NCBI GenBank assembly: GCA_914767715.1 | Contig: OU612072.1 | Span: 4,648,001-4,712,000 of the forward strand | Reading direction: 5' to 3' | DNA length: 64,000 bases | From: Membranipora membranacea | Lineage: Eukaryota; Bryozoa; Gymnolaemata; Cheilostomatida; Membraniporidae | Position numbers and translations under genes: made by a program | The notes under the pieces: generated by a model | Seen by the model: the letters and a program-made list of their open reading frames with translations, nothing else | What the model was told of the DNA's origin: nothing | Database searches by the model: none | Shown: positions 50,510 through 61,739 of the stretch, in pieces | Position numbering within the stretch: position 1 is the stretch's first letter | Layout: every line of letters begins with the position of its first letter

Positions 50510-51150
50510 AATCACTTAACATTTCACTTACCTAACCGATTGTGAAGAAAATTGCAGGTATGCTGCCACGCTGCCGCTGACATGATCGCTATAACTGGGT
50601 AAACTCTCAGTTTTGGATTCAGCACGGTGTTCTACCCTAGATATACCCTTGTTTTACACTCGGAACATTTCACATATTATTAGCGATTTTGAGAAAAGTT
50701 GCGATATGCTGCCGCGCTGCTGATCTTCTGCTGACATGTTTGCTACGACTGTGTTCACTAGACCAAGTTGGTTTCATTTGCCTGCATTCCGAGCTGTGGC
50801 TTCCGATCCACTGGTCACGCCGTGTCGTGACCAGTGGATCTGCATGCAGGCAATTGGATAACGTGTTCTAGGTTACACCCTTTTTATTTATATTCAGCAC
50901 GTTGTTATACCCTTGAAACACTTTTTATTTAAACTCTTAATATTTCACTCATTAAAAGCAATTTTTAGAAGAACTGAGGATACGCTGCCGCGCTGCCGCT
51001 GACATGATCGTTACAACTGCGTGCAACCTTAATTTTGGATTCACCACGTTTTTCCACCCTAGAAACACCTTTTATCGAATTCTTAACATTTCACTCATTA
51101 TATGCAATTTTGAGAAATATTGCGGATATGCTGCCGCAAGACAGTATCAT
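50510..51150 (+). repeat. Tandem repeat of ~170-270 bp units with GCTGCCGCGCTGCCGCTGAC core
   Basis: Three full units and one partial. Each has AACATTTCACTCATTA.., GCAATTTTGAGAAA, TGCTGCCGC, CTGACATGATCG and TTTGGATTCAGCACG, followed by CACCCTAGA. The second unit carries a ~95 bp extra hairpin. It lies in the core of the 3.37 kb element. Confidence 0.8.
50778..50853. other. Strong hairpin with 14 bp perfect stem
   Basis: GATCCACTGGTCAC (50805-50818) pairs perfectly with GTGACCAGTGGATC (50827-50840) around an 8 base loop. Outside it TTGCCTGCAT (50778-50787) pairs with ATGCAGGCAA (50844-50853). It interrupts one unit of the tandem repeat. Confidence 0.9.
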
Positions 51151-53310
51151 ACTAACCTCATAAAGATCTGACATTATACTTTTTAAATTTGTCCTGATCT
51201 AACACGAGCAGACTTCTGCAAGTTTACTTGGTAAATAATTTGGCAAGCCAACAAAATCCCCCCACAATGCAGTTTCAACCTGGAATTCCCTGAAGATTAG
51301 ATTAGTAAGATTACGCAGAATAGGGGTTATGTCCCCACACATGTCCCCCTATAATGCAAAAACAAAACACCTTTTGATTTCTAAATATGACCACTACAAC
51401 TTGGTACACCTGGTGAATTTTACAGAAGAAATATCAATGAAGTATAAAATGCATTCAGTTTCCTGCCATCAAAAATTGTCCGTGCCATTATTTTATAGAG
51501 CAGTTACAGCTAGGCTGCTTCTGGCCTAATTGTGGTACAGATAACACATGAGTCCATTTGAGATGATTATAAATTATAAGCACTCTTAATCCTATAATTA
51601 TCATAATTTTGAACAAATTTTAGGTGAGTAGGACTTGCTTCCCTTGTTATGAAACCAGCTTTGATTATATCATATTTCAAATAGAAAAGATTGTCTTACA
51701 AGAACAAAAATTATAAACTAACCTGCCAGTTAGCATACTTAAAGGCAGTTGTATATTCTTCTGATTTAACTCAATAAAATGTGTAAAGTAACCAGTTGGA
51801 CACAACTTGAAAATAATTCTTGGTGAGGTTGCACCATAGAATATAGTAAAAAATTACCAAAACCTGGAGCTGTAGCATTATACATACACTGGGTGGCCAG
51901 CCAGCTAGCTGAAACTGATGTCTCGCACACAGTGCTTATGAACATTCCAAATGCAAGAACAGTCAGCTAAGAGTGCACTTCGTAGTAGAATTTGTATCAT
52001 GCTGTTAATTGTTAATTTCTTGGTTTTGTAACCTAGCTGATGCCTACCCTCAAATCACGCTGCTGGCTGGTCATACAGGTGTATTCATTGTAAAAACACT
52101 TGTTGACAGATTACTCTGGATTCAATCATTTATTGGGTATATCATGCTCCTACTTAAACAGAACAATGGGTACTTCTTAGCTTCAGTGCCAGCGCAAAAT
52201 TTACTCTGAGATCAACCATGTTTAACCCTTAAAGTAACAGCCACTAACGCTCCCAAAATAACTCTTAAAAAAGGTCAAATATCGTTGCAATTTACTCTCT
52301 TATTTTTCTCTGTTCAGATGGCAAATTATCTTAAAAAAATTAGTCACAAATACTGGAACACCACAGGGCACAGTCTTAAGCCCCCTTTTGTTTTCAATCT
52401 ACACGGATGGTATCAGATCAAAAAAACAAAATGTTACAATTTTGAAATACGCAGATGATACTGTTATAATTGGAAACATAGCCGCTGATGCAGATTTTGC
52501 AAACTATTTAGATGAGATCAGTAGGATAAGTCTTTTGTGCAAATCCAGTGATTTACTGCTAAACCAAACCAAGACAAATGAAATGCTTTTCACTACCCAG
52601 CGTAACCCCCCAGATTTTGAACAGCTCTCCCTGGACGGCACAGTAATTACTCCGAGCACCAGTGTCAAATATCTTGGCGTAACAATGGACAATAAACTGC
52701 GTTTTGAGACTCACATCGCAGATAAAATATCGAGTGCTAAGCAACGCCTGTATCAAGTCAAGCAGTTAAAGTTTTTAGGGGCCAACAATCAGTTTCTCAA
52801 TCAGATTTTTAGTAGTTTCGTTATATCCTGTTTTTTCTATTGTTCACTAGTCATTTTTACCAATTTATAGGATAGAGACATCAAGTCAATCTGTAAAGTA
52901 TACAAAACCACAAGTAGCTATGGCCTAGAGAACTGTGGTTTTGACTGCATTGTCAATGATAGAATGAACTCCTTTATTAGCCACATACAGAAGGACGAAC
53001 ACCATCCTATCCACTCATTCTCGAATAAACTCCAATCTGGAAGGCTGCAATCATACAAACATCGAGCAGCAATCGGTAGTGACAGCTTTATACGGCATTT
53101 TATAAATGTCTGCAATAATTCCAGTAAATGCTAATATAATGTTCTATTTTAGTTTGTATCTATGCTATTTTTTTATTTTCAATTACTTTTTATCATTTGA
53201 ACCTTTTAGTTTTTTAGTCATCAGCGGCAAATCCATTTATCATTTCACTATATTATGTATGTACATGTATATGTGACAACGAATTAAACCAAACCAGACC
53301 AAAACCAAAG

Positions 53311-53639
53311 AAACCCATGAAAGACATCTTTTTTTGGTCGGAAACTGTTTGCTTGCTGTTATAAAAGCTAACCGGCATGCATATTCAGCATTGTAACTTT
53401 CAGCACAAGAGTTCGAACATAGATTTACTCTGCTAGCTATCTGCCTCACTATCTCCGCAGTGGTGAGTATTCAAGATCTGTCTTGTTATCTTTGTTGTTG
53501 GCACAGGGGAGTAGGGATATGTGACTATGTTTACATGAGGACATGTGTTTTTGATTGGCACCCATGTTCTACAATGGCTTCTCCGTAGTTTCAAACTTCC
53601 TTGACAACAGTAGGATGTCAATTTTCAACACTGTACAGT
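53311..53639. other. No gene seen
   Basis: Spacer between the 3' ends of two convergent LINEs. No motif recognised. Confidence 0.4.
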
Positions 53640-53913
53640 TGTCTTTATTGTTTTTTTGTTTGTTTTTTTTTACACTTTTATTGGCAGTCTATTTCATTCC
53701 AGTAGCGGAATGTTTTCCGAATAGTGCCGAAAAAAAAGGAAAAGGAAAAGAGAGAAAAAGGAAAGCTTGAGACTGAAGATGAGTTAAAATGTTTCAGCAG
53801 TGAGGTGGAAATAGATAGGATGTCTTTGAGAAGAGAGAAAATAAAAATGTTAAGATATTTTCAACATAGTATTGTGCAGAGGCAAAACTTGTTGCAGAGA
53901 TAAAAAGATAATG

Positions 53914-56751
53914 TTATAATTGAAACAAAAGATATTTGAATATGCCAGATTTAAATGATGTTACTTTGCTCAGTGAGCGTATTGACAAAGGAAGATTATT
54001 AAAAGATGAAGCAATTGCAATGTTTAGTTTATCATTGGGAGGTAAAATAAGAAAATTATCGCGCTTGGGGTATCTTCGATTTCTAGAAAGAAAAAGATCA
54101 TTAATATAGCTAGGTGTGATGTTATACATTATTCTGTAGGCATAGAAAGAACTAAAATATATAAGAGGCTAGGAAGTGGCAATATTTTTAAAGTACGACA
54201 TAAGGAAAACGTATTTGATAATTGAACTGGATTGTAATGAATATTTGCAATAATTCTTAGTGCAGCTTTCTGATAAACATAAAGTGAATCTAGCTGATAT
54301 TTTGGACTGACATTCAAGAAAAATTGTATTCCATTTATGATGTGGCAATGTATGAATTGAAAGTAAAACTGTCTGGCTGATTGTGTGGTCAAAAATGTTC
54401 TGCATAATTGCAACAAATTGGTAATTTTTTGTATTTTAGTTTTTATATATTCAATATGATTATCAAATGACATCGAATCACTAATTGTAAATCCGAGTAG
54501 TTTAGTGGTAGATGATCGTAACAGGGTGGTATTGGAGAATTTTAAATCAAATTTATGTTTTGTATTGCTGAAAACAAGGTAATGGGATTTTTTTTTATTT
54601 ATGGTCATCCGATTATTATAGCACCATTCTTGGATGACACCCAAGTCACCCCTACAATGTTGCTCCAGAGACTGTGGATCTTTCTGATGGCATATAAATA
54701 CAGTATCGTCTGCGTATGCATAAGCAGTTGAGGACAGGGGTAAATTTAACATATCATTTAAGAACACAAGAAATAAAGTTGGAGCTAAAATTGAACCCTG
54801 TGGGACACCTATGTTAATTGGTTTTTTTTTTTCTGAAGCAATTTGATTATAAAATACATATTGTTGCCGGTCATCAAGAAATAATTTTATCAACTTCAAT
54901 GAGGGACCAATTATTTCATAGGAAGCGAGTTTATTAAACAAGATATCATGGTTAACACAGTCGAAAGCCTTACAGAAGTCCAAGAACATTCCTATAACAC
55001 ACCTATTTTTTTGCTTTTGGTGGAGCACATCTGACACCACTTTATGAACAGCATCAGAGCAAGAGTAATTACTTCTGAATCCTGATTGAAGAGGGTGAAT
55101 AGCTTTTATGTCAGTCAGGAAAGTCATTAAACATTTATTTATATGTTTTTCAAAAATCTTTGACAATATAGGCAGAATCGATATAGGTCTGTAATTTGAT
55201 GGATCATTCGGATCTCCACCCTTAAAAACAGGGGTTACTCTAGCTGTCTTTTAACATTTGGGGAAATCACCCTCAATAAGAATCTGATTGAAGATGTCGG
55301 TCAATATATTAATGACAAAAGGGAGCGTCTTTTTAAGCATCATAACTGAGATACCATCAGGACCAGTCGATTTCTTATCAGAAAAAGATTTGAGATATAG
55401 GCAAATTGATGCAGGAGTAAATCTTTTAAAGTTAGACAAGAATTTTTCCTGAGAGTTAGTAGGTAGTATATTATCTCTGATTTCAGGGGTATTTTTTGAA
55501 TGATTTTCCTTTCTAAACCCATGACCTAGTGTATCAGCAATTGTTGAGAAATGATTGTTCAGGTCTTTGCTGGTAAGAGTTGAAGAAAAACTAGAAGACT
55601 TTTTCATTGTCTTTCCGATGTTGAGGGCGTCCCAAATTGGTTTTGTATTATTATTTGCTGAGTTTTTAACCAAACCAGAAAAATACGTCTTCTTATTTTT
55701 GTTTATAAGTTTTCTGTTTTTTGTAATCATCCCAGTTTTGAGAGTGTTTTAGTGAATCCCTTATTTCCATTTGTCTAGAGACTTCAATATCAAGCCATGG
55801 TGGTAAAACTTCTGTCTTTACAAAACGAACTTTCCTCCTAACATTTAGACTAATTTTCTCCAAAAACAACTGATTGTAACTTTCTATCATCTCACTAGAT
55901 GACCTGAGATATCGAATGATATCCCAATTAACATCTGAAAAAGATCTGCGTAAATTTTCTGGGGTCATTCTAGAAAAGTCATTGAAGTTTATTTTGAATT
56001 TTTTCACACTTGGGACAACACCTATTTTTCTTATGCTATATGTGAGATAGTGATCACTTACAGGTGTTTTTAATACTGAGGTATGTCGTAAGTTATAATC
56101 CTTATTTGTGAAAATATGATCAAGCAGGCTAGATAAATTTTCGCTGACATGTGTTGGCTCATTCACCATTTGTTTGAAAGAGAATCTGGAGAAAATTGGT
56201 AGCCATTTTTTCTTTCTGCTATTTTCCAAGAGATTTACATTAAAGTGACCAAGAATGATGACTTCTTCTGTGTGCTTGGTGCAACAATCTAGGTAGAGTC
56301 TCAAAGAGTCATTCCAAGAAATTAATGAGTTCGGAGGACGATAAATAAAGGAAATTAAGAAAGCATGAGATGCTTTATGGCGAATTTTGATGGTAATAGA
56401 TTCATCAATTATGTGATTGAAATCATTGATTAATTCATACTGAATACCCTGCTTTATATAACATATTATACCAACTCCAGGTCGAGCTTTCCTATCTCTT
56501 CTTAAAATATCATATGATGGAATTTGATAAAAAGAATCTGGGTTGTTTCCATCCAGAAAAGTCTTGCTTAAACCGAAGATTGAAAAATTGTAAGTAGACA
56601 ATATGTGTCTCACTTCATCAATTTTTGAAGTGATTCTACGAATATTCAAATGGGCAAAAGAAAAACGATTTTTGATCACTTTTAAAGTGTCAAAATTAGG
56701 TTGAGAAAAATTTGTATTGAAAGGTTGGCCTGTTGTTTGGAGCTTACTCAT
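53914..56751 (-). pseudogene. LINE ORF2: endonuclease-reverse transcriptase, broken
   Basis: Residues 1-250 are an APE-type endonuclease. HLNIRRI, SKTFL (the usual Glu is Lys), GHFNVNLL (the usual GDFN Asp is His), DHIFTN and SDHYL can be read. Two of the catalytic positions are therefore changed. A frameshift follows near 55715. STGPDGI and the RPISILPILSK segment lead into the RT, with a stop after FPKC at 55251 and MFLDFCKAFDCVNH, GVPQGSILAPTLF and YAYADDTVF (YADD catalytic pair). A thumb/C-terminal region ends with a frameshift at 54129 and continues to 53914. Nicking and target-primed reverse transcription are the family role; this copy cannot do it. Confidence 0.9.
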
Positions 56752-57997
56752 CTATATGTCTTGCTGTGTTCTTTTTATCTCCTGGTGTTTTCAATGATAG
56801 TATAATATTGTACATTGAAGGGAATTTGATTTTCCCTATCTCCATAGCTTTCTTCGTCTCATTCTCCGACTGGAACTGGATACTGATGGCACGTAGTGGT
56901 CTGTCATCTCTATCCCTCAGTCTCTTGACGCAAAGTGCTCTAAATTCATGGTTGATATCTCTCAAAATGTCCTCTTCTCCAAATGCCAATGGCACATTAG
57001 GGACAATCAGGATGTTTGTAGGCTTTGCTACAGTGTGCCTCATTGATGATCCACCAAGGAAGTTAGTTTTCCAGCCTTCAATTATACGTGTTCTCTGTGT
57101 ATCATCTTCAATTTGTATGATAAACTTACACCTGTCCGGGTATTCTCTACTAAATTGATATTTGTTTATAATTGTAATATCCATTGGTCCAAAAACTTTG
57201 CACAAGTGCAATCTTATTTCATCTTTTTCTATTTCTTGCGGTCGTGCCAAGTTATGAAGAACAATACATTTCTTCCAGTTGAAGATAGATGTTGTTTTAT
57301 TTTGGTTATTATATTTCGTTTGTTCTCTCCGCCATTGCATTGGCTCATCTTTTTTTTCGGTTTTGCTCCTGGTGTTCTGGTGTACGATATTACGTTTGAG
57401 CACATCAGAGGCGAGGACTTTATGATTCTTCAACTCATCTGTCATGCTCTTCATCTCTGTAGAGAGGACTTTTATGTCCTCTCCTAAACATGACATTTTT
57501 TTTTCTATGTTTACGGTGTTATCACTGTATTTCCCTTCTAAGAGTTCCAATGTTTTTCGCAAGTATCCGACATCACTTGTTAAGGTTTTGACTTGGAGTG
57601 CCAGGTACTTACAATTAGTACACTCCTATGTAGTCATTGTTGGTGCTTGATGAGATGATTTATTAAAGGTACAAATACCAGTGTCTGAGGTACTATTACC
57701 AATATCAAAGTTTTTGTTGATGATACCCTTCAATGGCGATCTACTTCTTGACTTGCTGCTTTCTAGCTCGTCCACTGCGTCAACGTATTCCTGCTCAAAA
57801 TCTACCCAGGTACATTGTACTCCTGCCTTGTTCAAATATCGCTCAGCATTTTCAAGGGTGCGAAAACCCTTGAATGATGCACCACTGACTTTATTCACTG
57901 AGTCGTTACATTTAAGCCAGTTTTTAAAAATACCTGTTGTCTTTCCTGTGGCAACAGCATAGAATGCTCATCCTTTCTTCTTCTTAGTATCACTCAT
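56744..57997 (-). pseudogene. LINE ORF1 with N-terminal RNase H1-type hybrid-binding domain
   Basis: 418 codons with two in-frame stops (TGA at codon 10, TAG before ECTNCKYL). Residues about 11-58 read AFYAVATGKTTGIFKNW, then C and an SFKGFRTLENAERYL segment. This is the signature of the RNase H1 hybrid-binding domain (FYAV..G..TGIF..W..C...V....A.FK.F...E.A..(Y/F)L). Then comes an acidic/Ser-Arg spacer, a CxxC pair, a coiled coil (KTLELLEGKYSDN to MKSMTDELKNH) and an RRM-like region (CIVLHNL; RCKFIIQ; NILIVPNVPL) to the end. A nucleic-acid chaperone role is the family norm for ORF1. The hybrid-binding head is an unusual addition. Confidence 0.8.
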
Positions 57998-58060
57998 GTA
58001 AGGTGTTGTTATTGTCAAATTTTGGTTATTTATGAGAAAATTCTGAAGAGAAATTTTCTC

Positions 58061-58588
58061 ACCCAACTGTCTAGCATGTTATGGTATGGTGAATATCTGT
58101 CATTATGATATGGTGAATTGTGTCTGAAACATGTGATGATTTTGATATTGTGAATATTGGGTATCTTTGGTATATTTTAATGTTTGAGTGGGGCATTGTT
58201 AGCGTGAAATCAAGTTTGTGCACGAATACTTTTAGAAATTTTAATATTTTTTTTACCTTTATTTCCAGGTCTTTCCTTCCAACGGGAGATTTGTAAAGAG
58301 TATGTACCACCTAAATTTGTTCCTTTTGCATCCATCAAAATGTTTCAATGATTGAACCATTTCTATGTGGTAGACATTGTACCCATTGGTTGTAATATAC
58401 CACTTTGCTTGCAACAGCGAAATGCTCACTGAGCGATTCCCAGTATACTCATGTTGAGTGAAATTTGCAAGGGAATTTAACTTACCAAAAAATCTTCCGC
58501 GTGCATATAGATATAGGTTTTGGAACTCAGATTCAATTATATTTAATTTATTGTACATATAAGCGGGGTTTTTGTCTCCTGTTTCTAG
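58061..58588. other. 5' flank of module copy B
   Basis: From about 58250 it aligns with 26950-27338. The part to the left is occupied by the LINE 5' end, which may have displaced any signal-peptide exon. Confidence 0.45.
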
Positions 58589-59461
58589 GAAGTACATGTC
58601 CAGTACCGATATGTGCTGGAAAGTGTTCGGAGGGTGAGGAACGGACAACAAGTTAGGTCACCATTCGACTATACAAGATTGAATTAATTAAATATCGGAA
58701 ATTATTTAAGTATGATGTAATGTGATATCATAACACAAATAGTGGACATTAAGAGAAGTAGCTAGTCATGTTAGGCAATTGTAACAAAGCGACTACCTCT
58801 GTGATACTCAAACCGTTTTTTATTTTTGTTGGAACTGTGTCAGTCAGGTATTAAAGGAACTGCTGCTAGTCAGGGAAATTTATGCTCTTTGATTTTAGGT
58901 TTGCAATCTCAGTATTTTTAAGTCACTTATAGCCAAATAACAATCTGCACAAACTGATGTTTGCAATCAGGGTAAAACATAAAAGCAGAGGTAATAATGT
59001 CATCATTTTCGACGGGAAAGACCGTTATCGTCTCATTATTTTACCAGGTGATAAATTTCCTACCTGACCTCAGAGGTCAGTTTGTGCAAATAATTTGCCC
59101 TTTAAGAGACTTGAAAATACTGAGATTGTAGACCCATTGTGTTAGTTTAAAGTTATACATAATTTAATAAGCACACATTACATGAGGGGCAGCGACAGTT
59201 CAAAATTAGTACGCTACACAATTTGTAAAATTCTGCTGACCGCCAATTTGCGTTAATTTCACACATTCACTGTAACCAGACCTATTCATACTTCAAGATC
59301 TCATGTTTGTCTTTGAAATTGGCTTACTTGCTTTGATTAAACTCTCATTGTAATTGAAAAATGTAGGAATTTTGTATAATATTATCGAGCATCACTTGTC
59401 TTGCAGCTCTTCCACTGTTGATGGCCGGATATGCCCTGGATGTGTATCATGTATCTTGTAA
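58589..59461 (+). pseudogene. Small cysteine-rich peptide gene, two 3' exons (module copy B, gene 1)
   Basis: Exon 58589-58652 encodes STCPVPICAGKCSEGEERTT, two residues shorter than its sister at 27.34 kb. The donor is damaged: AAG/TTAGGT instead of AAG/GTATGT. One G appears lost, so splicing at GTTAGG would shift the frame. Exon 59407-59461 (acceptor CTTGCAG) is intact: DGRICPGCVSCIL and TAA. No signal-peptide exon was found. The cysteine pattern is fully conserved, so loss is recent or a cryptic donor is used. Confidence 0.6.
58930..59100. mobile_element. Diverged copy of the intronic MITE
   Basis: The right end TTTGTGCAAATAATTTGCCC is identical to that at 27818; the left end is diverged (CAAATAACAATCTGCACAAA). 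Same intron position as in copy A. Confidence 0.65.
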
Positions 59462-61463
59462 CCTGGAAGGACAGAGATGGAGGATCATCTGACCATAATA
59501 CCCTAAATATTTTATTCATGTAATATTCAAAATTGGAAGCTGGAATACTATTTTTCCTCTTTATTTGGATGATACATTTATGAAAATGTGCATTAAAATA
59601 AAAATCAAATTATGTTCCCAATCAACCAAGTTCTCCTATTACATGGGTCAGCACAAGTCACCTAGTGATCATGCTCATTTTGTTGCTATTTTAATTTCCT
59701 TTGCTGCTAGAGCAAAAAAATTGTGATCTGTTCCAATGATAGCATTCATCAAAATTCATGTTATCATCTGTTCAGAGCACCCTATAATGAGCGGCAAATC
59801 CTGACACCACCCAGTAAACTGAAACATGGGATACCTATCGCAATTCATAAGATGATGAATGGTTTGATTTAACTTAGAATTTAAAAGGAAACAAGGATGT
59901 GGTACATTGTGGTTTCTTCAGGCCACCACTAAATATCTGGATACCTGCAACTTTCACTTCTACATCATTAGCCCTTTTAGTTGACAGTAACCTATTTTTT
60001 ACATATCTCTAGTTCTTAAATTATGGTGTAAGAGGCTGTAGAGTCTGCAATATGCACAAAGTCTGCAGGTTCAAAGCCCTAATCAGTCAACTGACAAATG
60101 ATAATCAACGACCCTGTGTATCTTCAGACCTACCAACTGAGGATTGTTATCTTGCCTTAATTCAATAGACAAAGCTTCAAAATTTACTGAAATAATAAAG
60201 AATATAGAAGATTGTATAGTTTACTATACAAGCTGTCTTCCAAAAAATCCTAGCAGTGGTGAGTAATTTATGTGCTGCAACTGTCATATTGAATTGTGAG
60301 GTTGATATTGTATTGCCTTGTAATTCAGTTCTGCTATAGAGGTTGGTCAATATGTTGTAGGTAATTGCGGATTAGGGTAGGAATATATCTTAGACACAAC
60401 CATAGGGATGATGAAGAACAAGTCTGTGATGGAGACATACTTCTGTGTAGGAGTAGATCCCTGGAAAGTGCTCCTTACAAACAACCAATGTATTGAGGAT
60501 GCTCTTTGGTTTACAGTACATTCACATCACTATGTTGTCTTCTCTTACTGTGATTTCAGACAATTCGAAGACTGCTTGTGACCTTTGACATAATGAAAGC
60601 TTTCAAGTGGGCAGCCCTAAGGAAATTTTTTAGACAAAGTGTCCGTTATTTAGGCTGAGAAGCAACCCTATTATATTGTTGCTGCATTTCCCACATAAAC
60701 TTTGTATCTTTCCTGTCTGGCGTTCTCTGATGACTGGTGATGCCTACTAGTTAGGTTGATACAGGCTATGGTTTGGTCTCATGTCCATATAGAAATTTGA
60801 TGATGCATATTTTCAGATCGACCATTTTAATGGTAGCTCACTGACAGTACAACAAATTTTTTTGTTCTACAAAATTCCTGTCTTCTGGCTGAGAACCATC
60901 TGATTTTGTAATCACAGACTCAAAATCAAGGCATAAATATCTCTTCACAAAGGATTTGGATGTTTTAAGGTTCAATTCAACCAATTACGATAGACAAATT
61001 CCAATCTGGTGCAGAAATCTGGTTCTGGCTGAGTCCCAATAAATTTTCTATTTCTTTATGTATGTGTGTGGAAGTGATACTGATCAGAATATAGGCCTAA
61101 ATAATATTTAATCAAAAGATGTCAGTCAATCAACTGTGTTATCAAAACGAAATACACACTTTGACAGTTCATTCTCTGTCAAAAAAAGAAGAAAATCTAG
61201 AGATTGACGATTCAGGCTCAACTAGTGGCATTCCTTATTCACATCAATATCATTATCATACAGCACTGATGATGTCATCATATCCAGAATGTAGGCCTCA
61301 TTTAAAATTAATCAAAATATTTAATTCAGCTGCCTACACAACCAAAAATACATGCACATTAAATCTGGAACATAGTAATTGCAGATTACGTCAAAAAAAA
61401 TATGAAATTTAGACGTTGATGGAAATATCTACATTGTCAATTTGAGAGTAAGAGGCTGTTCAA

Positions 61464-61739
61464 ATGAATTTTCAGTGGACCCTTTTGGCTATTTCTCTTA
61501 TCATCTCTGGAGTGGTGAGTAGTGCTGTGGTAACAAACAAATATTTGTTCTTTGATCTGGTTGGTGACAATGTGACTAAGCATAATTCTGCTGTCATTTT
61601 TTTCCATCTTATCTTGAGTAAAGCTTTGATTTATCCATTTTTAGGTGCATACATCCAGCGGTTAGTTGGTCAGTGCCAGGAAAATCTATGCCCACCAGCT
61701 TATGAATGGGAAAGGGGTGAGAAACCACAACAACTGTGA
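61464..61739 (+). CDS. Cysteine-peptide paralogue, open through both introns (module copy B, gene 2)
   Basis: It starts with a signal peptide MNFQWTLLAISLIISGVVS matching 40137. Unlike the sister gene, the sequence is open for 91 codons straight through intron 1, exon 2 and exon 3 to a TGA at 61737. The middle (YLFFDLVGDNVTKHNSAV) corresponds to the sister's intron 1, which is nearly identical in translation. A 156 bp deletion removed intron 2. Exon 3 keeps CQENLCPPA but loses the third cysteine. The last exon at about 61990 has lost its acceptor and two codons. It is either a pseudogene or a re-formed ORF in which the intron became coding. I lean to decay, with moderate confidence. Confidence 0.45.
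   Translation: MNFQWTLLAISLIISGVVSSAVVTNKYLFFDLVGDNVTKHNSAVIFFHLILSKALIYPFLGAYIQRLVGQCQENLCPPAYEWERGEKPQQL

Larger units (their letters stand above)
48945..52313. mobile_element. 3.37 kb foldback-type element inside the LINE
   Basis: The ends are ACAGAGAAAAATAA and its exact reverse complement, extending with mismatches to about 23 bp. Internally 49514-49820 pairs with 51218-51551 as a long inverted repeat (for example GATTTTGTTGACATG region against CAACAAAATCCCCCCACAATG). The LINE frame continues on both sides. I could not see a target duplication. There is no transposase; the core holds the tandem repeat at 50.5-51.15 kb. Confidence 0.75.
47900..53310 (+). pseudogene. LINE reverse transcriptase gene (family L-c), split by two insertions
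   Basis: Pieces of one ORF2 lie in order on plus. First is the pre-palm region with KGEGPDKI (47925-48224). Next are DYRPIA and LGKILEKLI with FAYRSSRSKQDAV (to 48390). After the hAT MITE comes LFLDFSSAFNPINVSLLIDEL (parts FLDFSSAFN and LLIDEL; 48799-48944). After the 3.37 kb element come TNTGTPQGTVLSP and LKYADDTVIIG with the YADD catalytic pair (52314-52870), then a tail ending FIRHFINVCNNSSKC at about 53130. A 3' UTR with an ACCAAA-rich tail ends near 53310. Frameshifts and stops are present. It is 5'-truncated: no endonuclease was found upstream. The type is CR1/L2-like by eye; the clade is not settled. Confidence 0.8.
53640..58060 (-). mobile_element. Nearly full-length two-ORF LINE (family L-d), minus strand
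   Basis: A ~60 bp 5' leader, ORF1 (57997-56744) and ORF2 (56751-53914) overlapping by 8 nt (the ATG of ORF2 lies in the last codons of ORF1), and a 3' UTR ending near CAATAAAAGTG and an A-rich tail at about 53650. This order, an APE-type endonuclease and a YADD reverse transcriptase put it among CR1/Jockey-group LINEs. Stops and frameshifts make this copy inactive. Target duplications were not identified. Confidence 0.85.

Noticed and set aside
56733-57487. Plus-strand ORFs of 124-141 codons
   Set aside because: Antisense shadows of the LINE ORF1.
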